This document shows positions 10,301 through 20,034 of a DNA stretch of 64,000 nucleotides, one piece after another. Below the pieces are notes generated by a model. That model saw only the letters and a program-made list of their open reading frames with translations, was not told the DNA's origin and ran no database searches. The position numbers and the translations under genes are program-made. How positions within the stretch are numbered: position 1 is the stretch's first letter; every line of letters starts with the position of its first letter. Location of the stretch: assembly GCA_028274465.1 (NCBI GenBank), contig CM051458.1, positions 25,993,566 through 26,057,565 on the forward strand. The letters are read 5' to 3'. The stretch is from Plantago ovata. Its lineage: Eukaryota; Streptophyta; Magnoliopsida; Lamiales; Plantaginaceae.

Positions 10301-10762
10301 CGGATAGGATGATAGATCATGTAATAGGCTTCGATTTAAGCTAAAGAACACTCAATTTGGTCAAGAAATGAAGAAGTTATGAAGATTTAAATGTAAAATC
10401 GCGTTTTTCGGGTTTTTTGGGAGGATGAATGAAGAAAATGAGGTTTTGGGGAAGAAATCCGCGTTTTTGAAGTTCTGGGGCCGTGGGGCGGTTCGCCCCG
10501 TGCTCCCCAATGCGGGGAGACGGTTCCCGTCGTCAGAAAATGCGGTTTTAATCCCCGAAACCAATTTTTTCAAAAAACCACTCTAAAAATCTCACTCAAA
10601 CATAAGCATATACGACACAGACATGAAAAAATTCGCATACGAGAAGCAAATAGTTCAAGAATGAATGCATGCAGAAAAGCAGTAAAGAAAGCGATAAAAA
10701 TTTCGGGTTGCCTCCCGGATAGCGTCATTGTTTAAAGTCTTTGACTCGACTCCTGTCTGCGC
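7398..10762. other. Gypsy interior without recognisable genes
   Basis: This is downstream of protease on the minus strand, where pol would be in an autonomous element. Next to the LTR is a purine-rich tract (minus strand, about 7398-7412), the likely plus-strand primer. A long T/C-rich stretch lies at about 8020-8140. Bases 10478-10533 repeat the GC-rich CGGTTCGCCC motif of the LTR. Short open frames here (for example 9299-9511 and 9527-9751) match no family I recognise. Confidence 0.55.
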
Positions 10763-11965
10763 CTATCTCTTCTTTTTGCGGGTACTAGGCTTCCCCTTCA
10801 TTGATCTCCTTTCCATGCCATGAACCTGTGAATAAGAAAGAATATAGGCTGCAAGACCACAGTAGTGAGTAGTAATATCAGGCGGTTCAGGTGGATCAGG
10901 TATGGCTTGCAACACGTGTTGCTTGCCATCCACTTCGATAGTGCAAGTTCTTTGGTAGATGTCCATCACGGAGTGTAGTTTAGTCAAGAACGTTTGCCCT
11001 AAGAGTATGACATCCCCCGTTCCAGGTGCAGACGCTGGCATAACTACAAAATTGGTGTATATAGATGCTTCACCAATCTTGACCAACACATTTTTCACAA
11101 CGCCCTCGGGTCTCATAAAGGATCCATCCGCCAGTTGCACAATAGCCCTTTGCTCAGATAGTTTTCCAAGGTTGCTCTTTTTGAACACATTCAAAGGAAT
11201 TATGTTTGAGTAGGATCCCGTGTCTAGTGTGGAACGGACATCTTCAAGCTCACCAATCCCTAATTTAACATCGAAACTTTTAGGGAGTGGTTCGGGATCC
11301 TCTTGCTCCTCATCACTTGCGTCAGAACCAAGGTCCTTCTCTTCTTCCTCAGCCTGTAGAAGTTCTTCCTTCATGCAACACTCGCACCCAACAACCTTCC
11401 TGATGGTGATTTCGTCAGGTACATCACCAGCCAATGTAATGGCATTCGACTTCACAGTGCTGCTAGGCAATTTGCCTTGTTCCCTACTTGCTCCTCGGTC
11501 GATCAACTCTTGCATCTTTTGATGGGCAAGCCTAGTGCTCTCTTCCAACCTATCAAGACTTGCCCTAGTCTTCTCGGAATCTTCTTCATAACGTTTGAGA
11601 AAACTTTGTGTGTGATCGACCATCTTTTGCAAGTTCTCCATCAGTTGAGCCGACTTCGACTTCGGTGGCTCTTTCGGAGCGGGGTTTTCGTAGTGGTCCT
11701 TACCATAGTTCAGCCTACTACGGTCTTGGTTAGGTCCATAAGTTTGGTTAGCCGGTGCATATCCTTGATTGTTAGTATCCCCTTCTCCAAAATCCACCTC
11801 GAGGATTCCTACCGTCTTGTCCGTAGCTAACTTCTTGAGTACCAAACTCCGTAGCAAAGGCTTCTTCTTCGCCTCCTCGAGCCCAGTTGCCATCATCGTA
11901 TGCCAGCTCCGATCTAAATATATGAGCCCCATGCCCATAGTTCTTGCATATTCAGCATACTTCAT
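10763..11965 (-). CDS. Gypsy gag C-terminal region plus retropepsin-like protease
   Basis: The first part is a basic and Gln/Glu-rich gag tail with a likely coiled coil (about residues 105-165). Around residue 225-350 comes a retropepsin fold: LDTGSYSNIIP carries the catalytic Asp-Thr-Gly, followed by a QLADGS strand and the late ILLGQTFL motif of gypsy proteases. It would cut the Gag polyprotein inside the particle. The frame differs from the upstream gag frame and overlaps it by 14 bp, so either a frameshift mutation split one gag-pro ORF or the overlap serves as a recoding site. No zinc knuckle is seen. No reverse transcriptase follows the protease. Confidence 0.75.
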   Translation of the reverse strand: MKYAEYARTMGMGLIYLDRSWHTMMATGLEEAKKKPLLRSLVLKKLATDKTVGILEVDFGEGDTNNQGYAPANQTYGPNQDRSRLNYGKDHYENPAPKEPPKSKSAQLMENLQKMVDHTQSFLKRYEEDSEKTRASLDRLEESTRLAHQKMQELIDRGASREQGKLPSSTVKSNAITLAGDVPDEITIRKVVGCECCMKEELLQAEEEEKDLGSDASDEEQEDPEPLPKSFDVKLGIGELEDVRSTLDTGSYSNIIPLNVFKKSNLGKLSEQRAIVQLADGSFMRPEGVVKNVLVKIGEASIYTNFVVMPASAPGTGDVILLGQTFLTKLHSVMDIYQRTCTIEVDGKQHVLQAIPDPPEPPDITTHYCGLAAYILSYSQVHGMERRSMKGKPSTRKKKR

Positions 11966-12914
11966 TCAAAACAGTTGTTCCGGTGGCGCTCTTAAGGACT
12001 TGGTTCAATTCGTTGGTAAAGCACTCGAATTGATCCCCATTCCCCCTATACATAGGGGCTTCTTGAGTCGGTGGAGCTTCAGGTCCACGTCTCCTAACCA
12101 TTGCTCTTGGGTCCTTGAACTGTGAACCCTTAGCAAGCCTTTTGAAAACTACCCAGACGGCTTCTGCGGTTTCCTCCCAAATATTGTCTCGGCATTGGAA
12201 ATCCACCACTTGTTGGTTCTCGAAGGTTAGTCCATTGTAGAAGTGTTGGACTAGGTCAGAAAGTTCAAAACCATGATGAGGGCACTTGTTCGTGAGATCC
12301 TGGAACCTCTCGAACGCGGTGTAGATGGTCTCATCATAGTCCTGCTTGAATCCAGTGATCTGCGCCTTAAGCGCGGTAGTCAAGGTGTGAGGGAAGTATT
12401 TCTCCATGAATGCTGAAAAAACCTTCTCCCAAGTGTCCAGCGAGCCTGCTGGAAGAGAACTTAACCATGACTTGGCTCTGTCGCCAAGTCCCATAGCAAA
12501 AACCTTCATCCTCAACTCATCCGTTGTTATGTCAGCTCCGGGTCGTGGGAGTTGGTTGACGAAATCATCGATATCGTGCAAGTACCCCATCACATCTTCC
12601 CTTGATAAGCCATAGAACCTCGGAAGTTGTTGGAAAGCGTGGTTCTTGATCTCCAGATCTCGGGTTGCAGACGAAAGAACAATCGCCGGTCCCCTCATAC
12701 GATCCTTGGTGGGTTGAACCCATGCCTTCAGTGGTCTAGCTTCTGCCATTCCGTCGATTTCCTTGAAGAGACTGAGTAGAGATTCAGAGAAATCGGTTTC
12801 CTCTATTTCCTCTAGTGCGCGCCTTTCAAGTAGTCGCCTTCTTTGGTGGTAGACTCTGTCGATCTCAGCAATTGAATCAGCAAGCGGTGTTCCTGCAGAA
12901 CGTGTATGCGGCAT
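11952..12914 (-). CDS. Gypsy Gag (retrotransposon gag domain)
   Basis: This 320-residue frame begins MPHTRSAG, a common start for plant gypsy Gag. Residues about 90-260 read as the Retrotrans_gag capsid domain: LPRFYGLSREDVMGYLHDIDDF, the DRAKSWLSSLPAGSLDTWEK helix pair, and FMEKYFP with a following basic segment. Gag would form the particle that packages element RNA. The ATG lies about 150 bp downstream of the primer binding site. The frame is uninterrupted, unlike almost all other retroelement frames here. Confidence 0.8.
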   Translation of the reverse strand: MPHTRSAGTPLADSIAEIDRVYHQRRRLLERRALEEIEETDFSESLLSLFKEIDGMAEARPLKAWVQPTKDRMRGPAIVLSSATRDLEIKNHAFQQLPRFYGLSREDVMGYLHDIDDFVNQLPRPGADITTDELRMKVFAMGLGDRAKSWLSSLPAGSLDTWEKVFSAFMEKYFPHTLTTALKAQITGFKQDYDETIYTAFERFQDLTNKCPHHGFELSDLVQHFYNGLTFENQQVVDFQCRDNIWEETAEAVWVVFKRLAKGSQFKDPRAMVRRRGPEAPPTQEAPMYRGNGDQFECFTNELNQVLKSATGTTVLNEVC

Positions 12915-13063
12915 ACACTATCTGTAACAGACTAGGAAAGGTGATTAGAAACAGACTAGGAAAGCAGTATCAGAGAGAGATTAAAAAGGAAAACTAAAAC
13001 TAGCATAATTAGGAATCTAAAGCTGTAAATATAAACAAATTAAACAGAAAAAAGGAGTATAGT

Positions 13064-13080
13064 CCCCGGCAAGGGCGCCA
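13064..13080 (-). other. Gypsy primer binding site (tRNA-Asp-like)
   Basis: The minus strand reads TGGCGCCCTTGCCGGGG three bases inside the LTR. This resembles the 3' end complement of plant tRNA-Asp used by several gypsy lineages, with one mismatch by my recollection. It fixes the element's direction as minus. Confidence 0.7.
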
Positions 13081-13083
13081 ATT

Positions 13084-14381
13084 TGATGAACGCGGATGTC
13101 GTGCTCCGAATTCAAGCAAATAAATTTGTAATTAGCCAAAGGCAATCCACAACTACAACGAAAACCGTAGTGTAGCAGTAGAATGACTCGAGTGTCGTTC
13201 TCTCAGGACTATAACTAGCTTTATCTATTTAACAAGAGAATATAAAACAGCAGACAGATTGCAAAAGGGGGTTTCTAGCAGATAATGGAGATTGGTGATA
13301 GTATGGTCCTTCTTAACATAACGGGTCGATAATCATGCATAAATTCCTCGGTCTTGCATGGAGATCTTTGAATCAATCTAGTGTCCTGTTGCAAATATTA
13401 AGCACTACGAAGATAATTGGTCTGACAAGTCAATCACTATTGTCCTAATGTGTTCCGTAATTATTCAACACTACGAAGATAATTGGTCTGATGGTCGACA
13501 AGTGTCCAATTGTGCATAATAATTAATACAACATACGAGAATTTAGGTTATGCCTGATCAACGAAATAAAGCAATGACACGGAGTATAATGCGCGATATA
13601 GCCATTAGCATGATTATCTTCCCTTCGCTAAGAATTCACATACTACCACCAATGATAAGTTTAGCTACTCATAATAGGCATGAAATCAAAAGAAATCATA
13701 GAAGAAAACATATTGAAAGATATATAAAATAAGTAGATTAAACTGTAAGATACAAGTTACCGAAGGTTGTCAATCTCCGAAGAATTGCGATCCTACGAGC
13801 TCCAATCCGCTATGAAAAAGTATCCCCTAAGCTACAGAACTCCCAGGACAGGCCCCGAGAAGTTCCTACCTAAAACTATAGAGAGAGGTGAGAAAGTAGG
13901 TCTAGAAAGATATGATTTTCGGAGAAAACTGAGCAACTATATATAGGCCCCGAAATACCACGGGGCGGTTCGCCCCACACGCCCGGCGGTTCGCCCGGTG
14001 TGGGGCGGTTCGACCCAGCTCCGCGGCGGTTCGCCCGGCGGGTTTTTCGCGGAATTCCGCGTTTTTGGATTTCTTCCCCTTTTCGATCTCGGTTTCTGAC
14101 TTCTAGTAGCCTTCTAACCTCCAGATTCGGCCCCTACACTCCAAATCCCATCCGGAAACCTTCAGATACTCCAAATAGGCTTCTGGAACACCAATTCGTT
14201 GTCAACTTCAATATATTTGCCCGGAAATCTTCGAATTTCAACCAAAACCTGTAAAATAAAATCTAAAGGGAAACGTGACACTATTCTAATAAAATGCATT
14301 AAAATATAGCTAAATTAACATAGAGGATAGCTAAAATAGGTGAAAAAGACTCGAATGAAAGTGTAAAATACACGTTCATCG
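13084..14381 (-). repeat. Gypsy LTR (5' LTR of the minus-strand element)
   Basis: This 1298-bp LTR starts TGATGAACG on the plus strand. It contains a TATA-like CTATATATAG at 13937-13946 (minus-strand promoter) and GC-rich repeats at 13960-14041. It keeps about 150 bp near 14130-14270 that the other LTR lacks. An open frame at 14000-14254 is a by-product of the GC-rich tract. Confidence 0.88.
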
Positions 14382-14386
14382 GTGGA

Positions 14387-15872
14387 CCCGTCGATGTCAG
14401 CTCTGACTAAGCATTTGACCTAAGACACGATCCAAGATTATGGCTACATACAAATGGGGATGATAGGTGATTCTGTGAAGGATTCATCTCTCAAGTGTAG
14501 CACAGGAGAGTACTGCTCATAGTCTGCATAGTTGTGTTGGTAAAGTCACTGGCCAGTGCAAATGATATATTATGATGGTCATAAGTATATCTTAGTAACC
14601 AAGCAACTCCCTGAGACGCCCGTGGATGTATTATTGGGATAGACACTTCATCGATCCTAGATACATTCGAGCAAGTCAGATGAAGGGACGTTACCATCGC
14701 CGCGTTGAGCGCAACAGGCTTCGCAACGAAAAGGGTTTGCTTTGAGAAACCTCTCAAACGTCCTCATGTATTAATATTGCAAATGGAACCGTCTAGGAAT
14801 TCCATGTTGCCTAGTCTAGGACTTTCTTAATACGATGAGGCCCTATGGGTCACACTATGTGGTGATTCAGCTTATCAGAATATCCTTGAAGATGGAATCG
14901 CAATTGATTTGGAATTAATTGTGATTGATGGATTATAATTGATTTGGAATTGATTATAATATTTAGTGGCTCAATTAATGATTTGGAATTATTAATTGAA
15001 TTAGCTAATTAATTGTATTTTATGTAAATACAATTAAAGATTATATTTTGGAAATATAATAGAGGTTTGATTTGAAAGGATATGTTAATTTAGAATTAAC
15101 ATATGCACATGGGCAAAATCTACTTGGAGTTTGAATTGCCTTAGAACTATAAGTGGGTCCCAAAATTTGGACCCACCTATCTCCCGTAGGACTGGGCGCG
15201 CTCGCGCATAGATGAGATAGGGGAAGGAGTTCGACTCCTTCCTCTATTAGAAGTCCAAGGGATAAGTTAGATTTTCCTAATTGAGTTTTAATTTGATTGG
15301 GAATGAATCTAGACTTGATATTGGTTTCCTAGTGCGATAAGAATTAGATTCTTATTCCTTTACGAAGTCTAATTGCTTATGCTTTAGGCTTCTATTGACT
15401 ACTATATATAGTAGACTATTAGAGAGCTTTGTATACAGTTTTACACACAGTTTACTACCCAGTTTTCTTAGAGAAAATAAAAAGCTCTCCCCTTTTCTAT
15501 AAGCCTACACGCGCGCGCCACCTCACCGGAGGAATCGCCGCCCCGTCTTCTTGGTCACACAAAGAATATCCTAGCATTCTTCCGATAGGCTGTTCATCCG
15601 TGGATACCAAGGTTGAGGTTCAAATAGCTGGAAACTAACTCTTATTGTCTTGCAGATAATCAGAGTATTGCAGATATCTTCGACTTCGACGAAGGAGAAG
15701 ATACACAGGACTATTAATAAGACTTGGAAGCTGCTTTGGAAGTAAGGTTAGTCTTCTAATTGACGTGTTTATATATATACGACATATACATAATCAATTA
15801 ACCTGTATGTTAAGAAAATTTTTGAAATTCCGCTGCGTACCCTAGTGGTAACTCTGACCGTATTTTCTTACA
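14387..15872 (+). repeat. Outer copia left LTR, second part
   Basis: This aligns with 29735-31237 of the right LTR. It contains the palindromic CTACTATATATAGTAG (15399-15414), whose centre is a TATA box, so transcription would start near 15435. A GGGTCC/GGACCC hairpin lies at about 15150-15178. The LTR ends ...TCTTACA and is followed directly by protease coding sequence instead of a primer site. Confidence 0.9.
15399..15414 (+). promoter_or_regulatory. Palindromic TATA box of the copia LTR promoter
   Basis: CTACTATATATAGTAG is a perfect 16-bp palindrome. It is conserved in all four LTRs of this family, also at 18406-18421, 26263-26278 and 30738-30753. The contained TATATATA fits a core promoter. 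Confidence 0.6.
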
Positions 15873-17929
15873 GATACATCATGTGGCTCACACATTTGTA
15901 ATAATGTGCAGGGGCTAATTGATCACAGGCTAGTCAAGCAAGGTGAAATCGACTTGCATGTTGGGAACGACAATCCAGTTGAAGACAAACGCGTTGGACG
16001 CTGCAAGATAGATTTACCTTCGGGACAATGTTTAAAACTTGATAACGTTTATTTTGTTCCATCCATTGTCAGAAATATTATTTCCATTCCATTGTTAGAC
16101 AATATGGGTTTTTCCTTTCGATTTGCGAATAATACTTGTTATTTTTCATTGAATGACCAGCATTATGGAAAAGCTCGTTTAGTGAATGGTTTATATATTT
16201 TGCAAAGTTGTCTACCTTTATTTCAAATACATAACAAACAACCGTCTTCAAGTAGGAAGAATAATCCATCTTATCTATGGCATTGTCGGCTAGGCCATAT
16301 CAATGAAACACGGATTCAAAGACTAAGGAAGTTGGACTACTTAGAACCATTTGATTTTGAATCATATGGTACATGCGAATCATATGTTAAGGGTAAGATG
16401 ACGAACAAACCTTTTGTTGGACAAGGTGTTCGTGCCACTCGCTGCTTAGAGCTCATACATACCGATGTATGTGGACCTTTTAAAGTCCATGCGCGTGGGG
16501 GTTATCCTTACTTCGTTACCTTTACTGACGATTTCTCAAGGTATGGATATATTTATCTTATGAAGAATAAATCTGAGACCTTTGCGAAATTCAAGGAGTT
16601 TAGGAATGAGGTCGAGAATGAATTGAACCTAAGGATAGTCACTCTTCGATCAGATCGAGGAGGTGAATACCTTAGTGAAGAATTTATCGACTACTTGAAG
16701 GAAAATGGAATTCAATCGCAATGGACTCCTCCTGGAACACCACAGTTAAATGGTGTGTCTGAGAGAAGGAATCGAACCCTGTTAGACATGGTGAGATCAA
16801 TGATTGGATTCTCGACTCTTCCAAAATATCTGTGGGGATGTGAACTACAAAATGCAATCTACATTCTGAACCGTGTACCATCTAAATCAGTGGAGAAAAC
16901 TCCTTATGAGTTATGGAAAGGAAAGAAGCCCTCACTGGGCTATCTTAGACCTTGGGGCTGTCCTGCGATAGTCAAACTGATGCTCACTGATAAGTTAGAT
17001 GCCAAGGGTGTCAAAGTATATTTCATAGGCTATCCTCGTCAGACGAAAGGTTATGAATTCTATCATGTTGAAGATCACAAGGTGATAGTATCTAGAAACC
17101 TCAAGTTTTTAGAAGCAGAATACCTCGAAGAAGAGAGGTTAGATGACATGATAGAACTTGAAGAAATTCAAGACTTTGACACGCGCGAACATGAGTTCTC
17201 TAAATCTTCTGATTTGGACTCAAGTTCAGTGGGAGCTTTCGAAGCAGACAAGGGTAATGATATGACACTTGCTAGGCATGTCATAGTCAGTGGGAGTCCT
17301 GTGATTAGATCAACAGTTCAAACCACACCAATAGAACCCGTTGTCAATCAAACTCTGCAACAAGTTGCACAAGATAAGCCTCCCGCTAGGGAACAGGGTC
17401 GCGGGGCGCGACCAGCTGCATCAGTGCCCACTGATAATGTTCGTGTTACACGAAGCCAGAAAAGAAAAGCACCAGAACCAGTCGAGCTCCGTAGATCTAA
17501 GAGGATCCTAAAAGGACCTCAGACGCAAAGCCTTATGATAGAAGACATCAGTGAACTTGATGTCGGCTTATCAGATCGGGAAGATCCCGAGACCTACAAA
17601 GAGGCAATAATTGATATTGACTCAGACAAATGGCAAGAGGCCATGGAATTGGAAATGGACTCCATGTACCTGAACCAAGTTTGGAACTTGGTAGACTTGC
17701 CCCAAGGGGTTAGACCTATTGGGTGCAAATGGGTCTTTAAACGAAAGACAGATTCTGATGGAAAGGTACAAACGCAAAAGGCTAGACTTGTGGCGAAAGG
17801 CTACACGCAAAGGTATGGCATCGATTACGATGAAAACTTTTCACCGGTAGCAAAATTGAAGTCCATTCGAATTCTACTTGCGATAGCTGCCTACTATGAT
17901 TATGAGATCTGGCAGATGGATGTAAAGAC
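15873..17929 (+). pseudogene. Outer copia pol, first part: protease end, pre-integrase, integrase, start of reverse transcriptase
   Basis: The frame opens at the LTR junction with DTSCGSH (protease active-site region) and has no ATG, because gag is deleted. A GAG-pre-integrase region follows. The integrase zinc finger keeps H-x4-H (HCRLGH), but its first Cys pair reads CESY: TAT at 16383-16385 replaces Cys, whereas the inner copy has CESC. The catalytic core has D in HTDVCGP, D in TFTDDFSR and E in [12 protein letters not shown]. The reverse transcriptase begins about 17610 and reaches WQMDVKT, where the inner copia cuts it. There are no internal stops. Intact copia pol would process, copy and integrate the element; this half cannot. 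Confidence 0.88.
17925..17929. repeat. Target site duplication of the inner copia, left copy
   Basis: AAGAC occurs here and at 27888-27892, next to the two LTR termini. The reverse transcriptase codons on each side join through one copy of it. Confidence 0.85.
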
Positions 17930-20020
17930 TGTAAGAAAATATGGTCAGAGTTACCCCTAGGGTACGCAGCGGAATTTTAAAAATTTTCTTAACATACTGG
18001 TTAATTGATTATGCATATGTCGTATATATATAAACACGTCAATTAGAAGACTAACCTTACTTCCAAAGCAGCTTCCAAGTCTTCGTAATAATCCGGTGTA
18101 TCTTCTCCTTCGTCGAAGTCGAAGATATCTACAATACTCTGTATATCTGCAAGACAATAAGAGTTAGTTTCCAGCTCCTAGAACCTCAACCTTGGTATCC
18201 ACGGATGAACAGCCTATCGGAAAAATGCTAGGATATTCTTTATGTGACCAAGAAGACGGGGCGGCAATTCCCTCCGGTGGCGGTGTGCGCGCGCGTGAGG
18301 CTAAGGGAGGAGGGGAGAGTTTTTATTTTCTCTAAGAAAACTGGGTAGAATAACTGTGTATCAAAATCACACGTAAAATCGTCCTGTAAAACTCTCTCCA
18401 ATAGTCTACTATATATAGTAGTCTATAGAAGCCTAAAGCATAAGCAATTAGACTTCGTAAAGGAATAAGAATCTAATTCTTATCGCACAAGGAAACCAAT
18501 ATCAAGTCTAGATTCATTCCCAATCAAATCAAAACTCAATCAGGAAAATCTAACTTATCCCTTGGACTTCTAATAGAGGAAGGAGTCGAACTCCTTCCCC
18601 TATTCTGCCATGCGCGCACGCGCCTGTCCTACGGGACGTGGGTCCCACTTTTGGGACCCACATATATTTCTAAGGCAATCCAAACTCCAAGTAGATTTTT
18701 GCCCAAGTGCATATGTTAATTCTAAATTAACATATCCTTTACAATCAAACCTCCATTATATTTCCAAAATATAATCTTTAATTGTATTTACATAAAATAC
18801 AATTACTTAGCCAATTCAATTAATAATTCCAAATCATTAATTTAGCCACCAATTATTATAATTAATTCCAAATTAATCATAATCCATCTATCACAATTAA
18901 TTCCAAATTAATTGCGATTCCATCTTCAAGGATATTCTGATAGGCTGAATCACCGCATAGTGTGACCCATAGGGGCTCACCGTATTAAGCAAGTCCTAGA
19001 CTAGGCAACATGGAATTCCTAGACGGTTCCATTTGCAATATTAATACGTGAGGACGTTTGAGAGGTTTCTCAAAGCTAACCCTTTCGTTGCGAAGCCTGT
19101 TGCGCTCAACGCGGCGATGGTAACGTCCCTTCATCTGACTTGCTCGGATGTATCTAGGATCGATGAAGTGTCTATCCCAATAATACATCCACGGGCGTCT
19201 CAGGGAGTTGCTTGGTTAAGATATACTTATGACCATCATAATATATCATTTGCACTGGCCAGTGACTTTACCAACACAACTATGCAGACTACGAGCAGTG
19301 CTCTCCTGTGCTACACTTGAGAGATGAATCCTTCACAGAATCACTTATCACCCCCATTTGTATTTAGCCATAATCCTGGATCGTGTCTTAGGTCAACTGC
19401 TTATTCAGAGCTGACATCGACGGGTCCACCAAGGATATGGAGCAACAAATGTGATGATAAAGTCCTGTAAGTGCAAAGGACGAATGGCATCACTTCGACA
19501 ACTCACCGGTTCCCATAGACACGTCGGTGTAGAGTATACATCGATGGGAGTGTCCGGTGGGTACTTCCATTGTTCGATAAAGCTTCTTCGAACAACTATG
19601 CGCAGTTATGGGAACGTTCCTTGATTGTCCAACAATCCGTTCCGTGGCCGTGGGATCGGCTCACACTTGCTCCAACAAGTATAACCTCCACGCATACTAG
19701 TCTTGTCAGGTTCATTCAGACCCCCACATCCGAGATGTACCACGACTAGGGAGAGTTTGGGATAGATGATAACTCACATAGCTCCCACTAACTGTGTGAT
19801 CGGTCATCTATCCGAGAAGACATGTTCAGTATCAATACAGACAGCAATATAGATATGACATGCTGCAGCCTGGTGTAATATAAATATGAAAGCAATACTC
19901 AACAGTAAAATGAAACAAACATATATTATATTACGTTGACCTGTGTAATAGTACATATATATCCTCTACAAGGGCACCATGCCCTTAGTAAGGACTGTCT
20001 CTAGGACATATACACTATCA
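17930..20020 (-). repeat. Inner copia 3' LTR
   Basis: It begins TGTAAGAAAAT and ends ACTATCA on the plus strand. It keeps the GGGTCCC/GGGACCC hairpin at about 18644-18662 that the partner LTR has lost. Open frames on either strand inside it recur in every LTR copy and are not genes. Confidence 0.92.
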
Positions 20021-20034
20021 ATCTCCCACTTGGA
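20021..20034 (-). other. Inner copia polypurine tract
   Basis: On the minus strand AAGTGGGAGATT sits directly before the 3' LTR, about where the pol frame ends. The outer copia has the matching AAGTGGGGGAT at 29129-29139. Confidence 0.7.

Larger units (their letters stand above)
5898..14381 (-). mobile_element. Ty3/gypsy gag-pro LTR element without pol (non-autonomous)
   Basis: Two LTRs of about 1.2-1.3 kb begin TGATGAACG on the plus strand and end CGTTCATC. Reading on the minus strand, the order is LTR, a primer site like tRNA-Asp, gag, aspartic protease, about 3.4 kb with no recognisable pol, purine tract, LTR. GTGGA at 5893-5897 and 14382-14386 is the target duplication; the same site is uninterrupted at 29730-29734 in the right copia LTR. 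The terminal base of the right-hand LTR reads G where A is expected. No reverse transcriptase, RNase H or integrase is seen, so it would have needed proteins from a partner element. Confidence 0.88.

Noticed and set aside
17957..19320. Conserved 66-90 residue open frames repeated in each copia LTR
   Set aside because: They recur only because LTRs are copies of one another. They have no start context or domain and lie in non-coding LTR regions.
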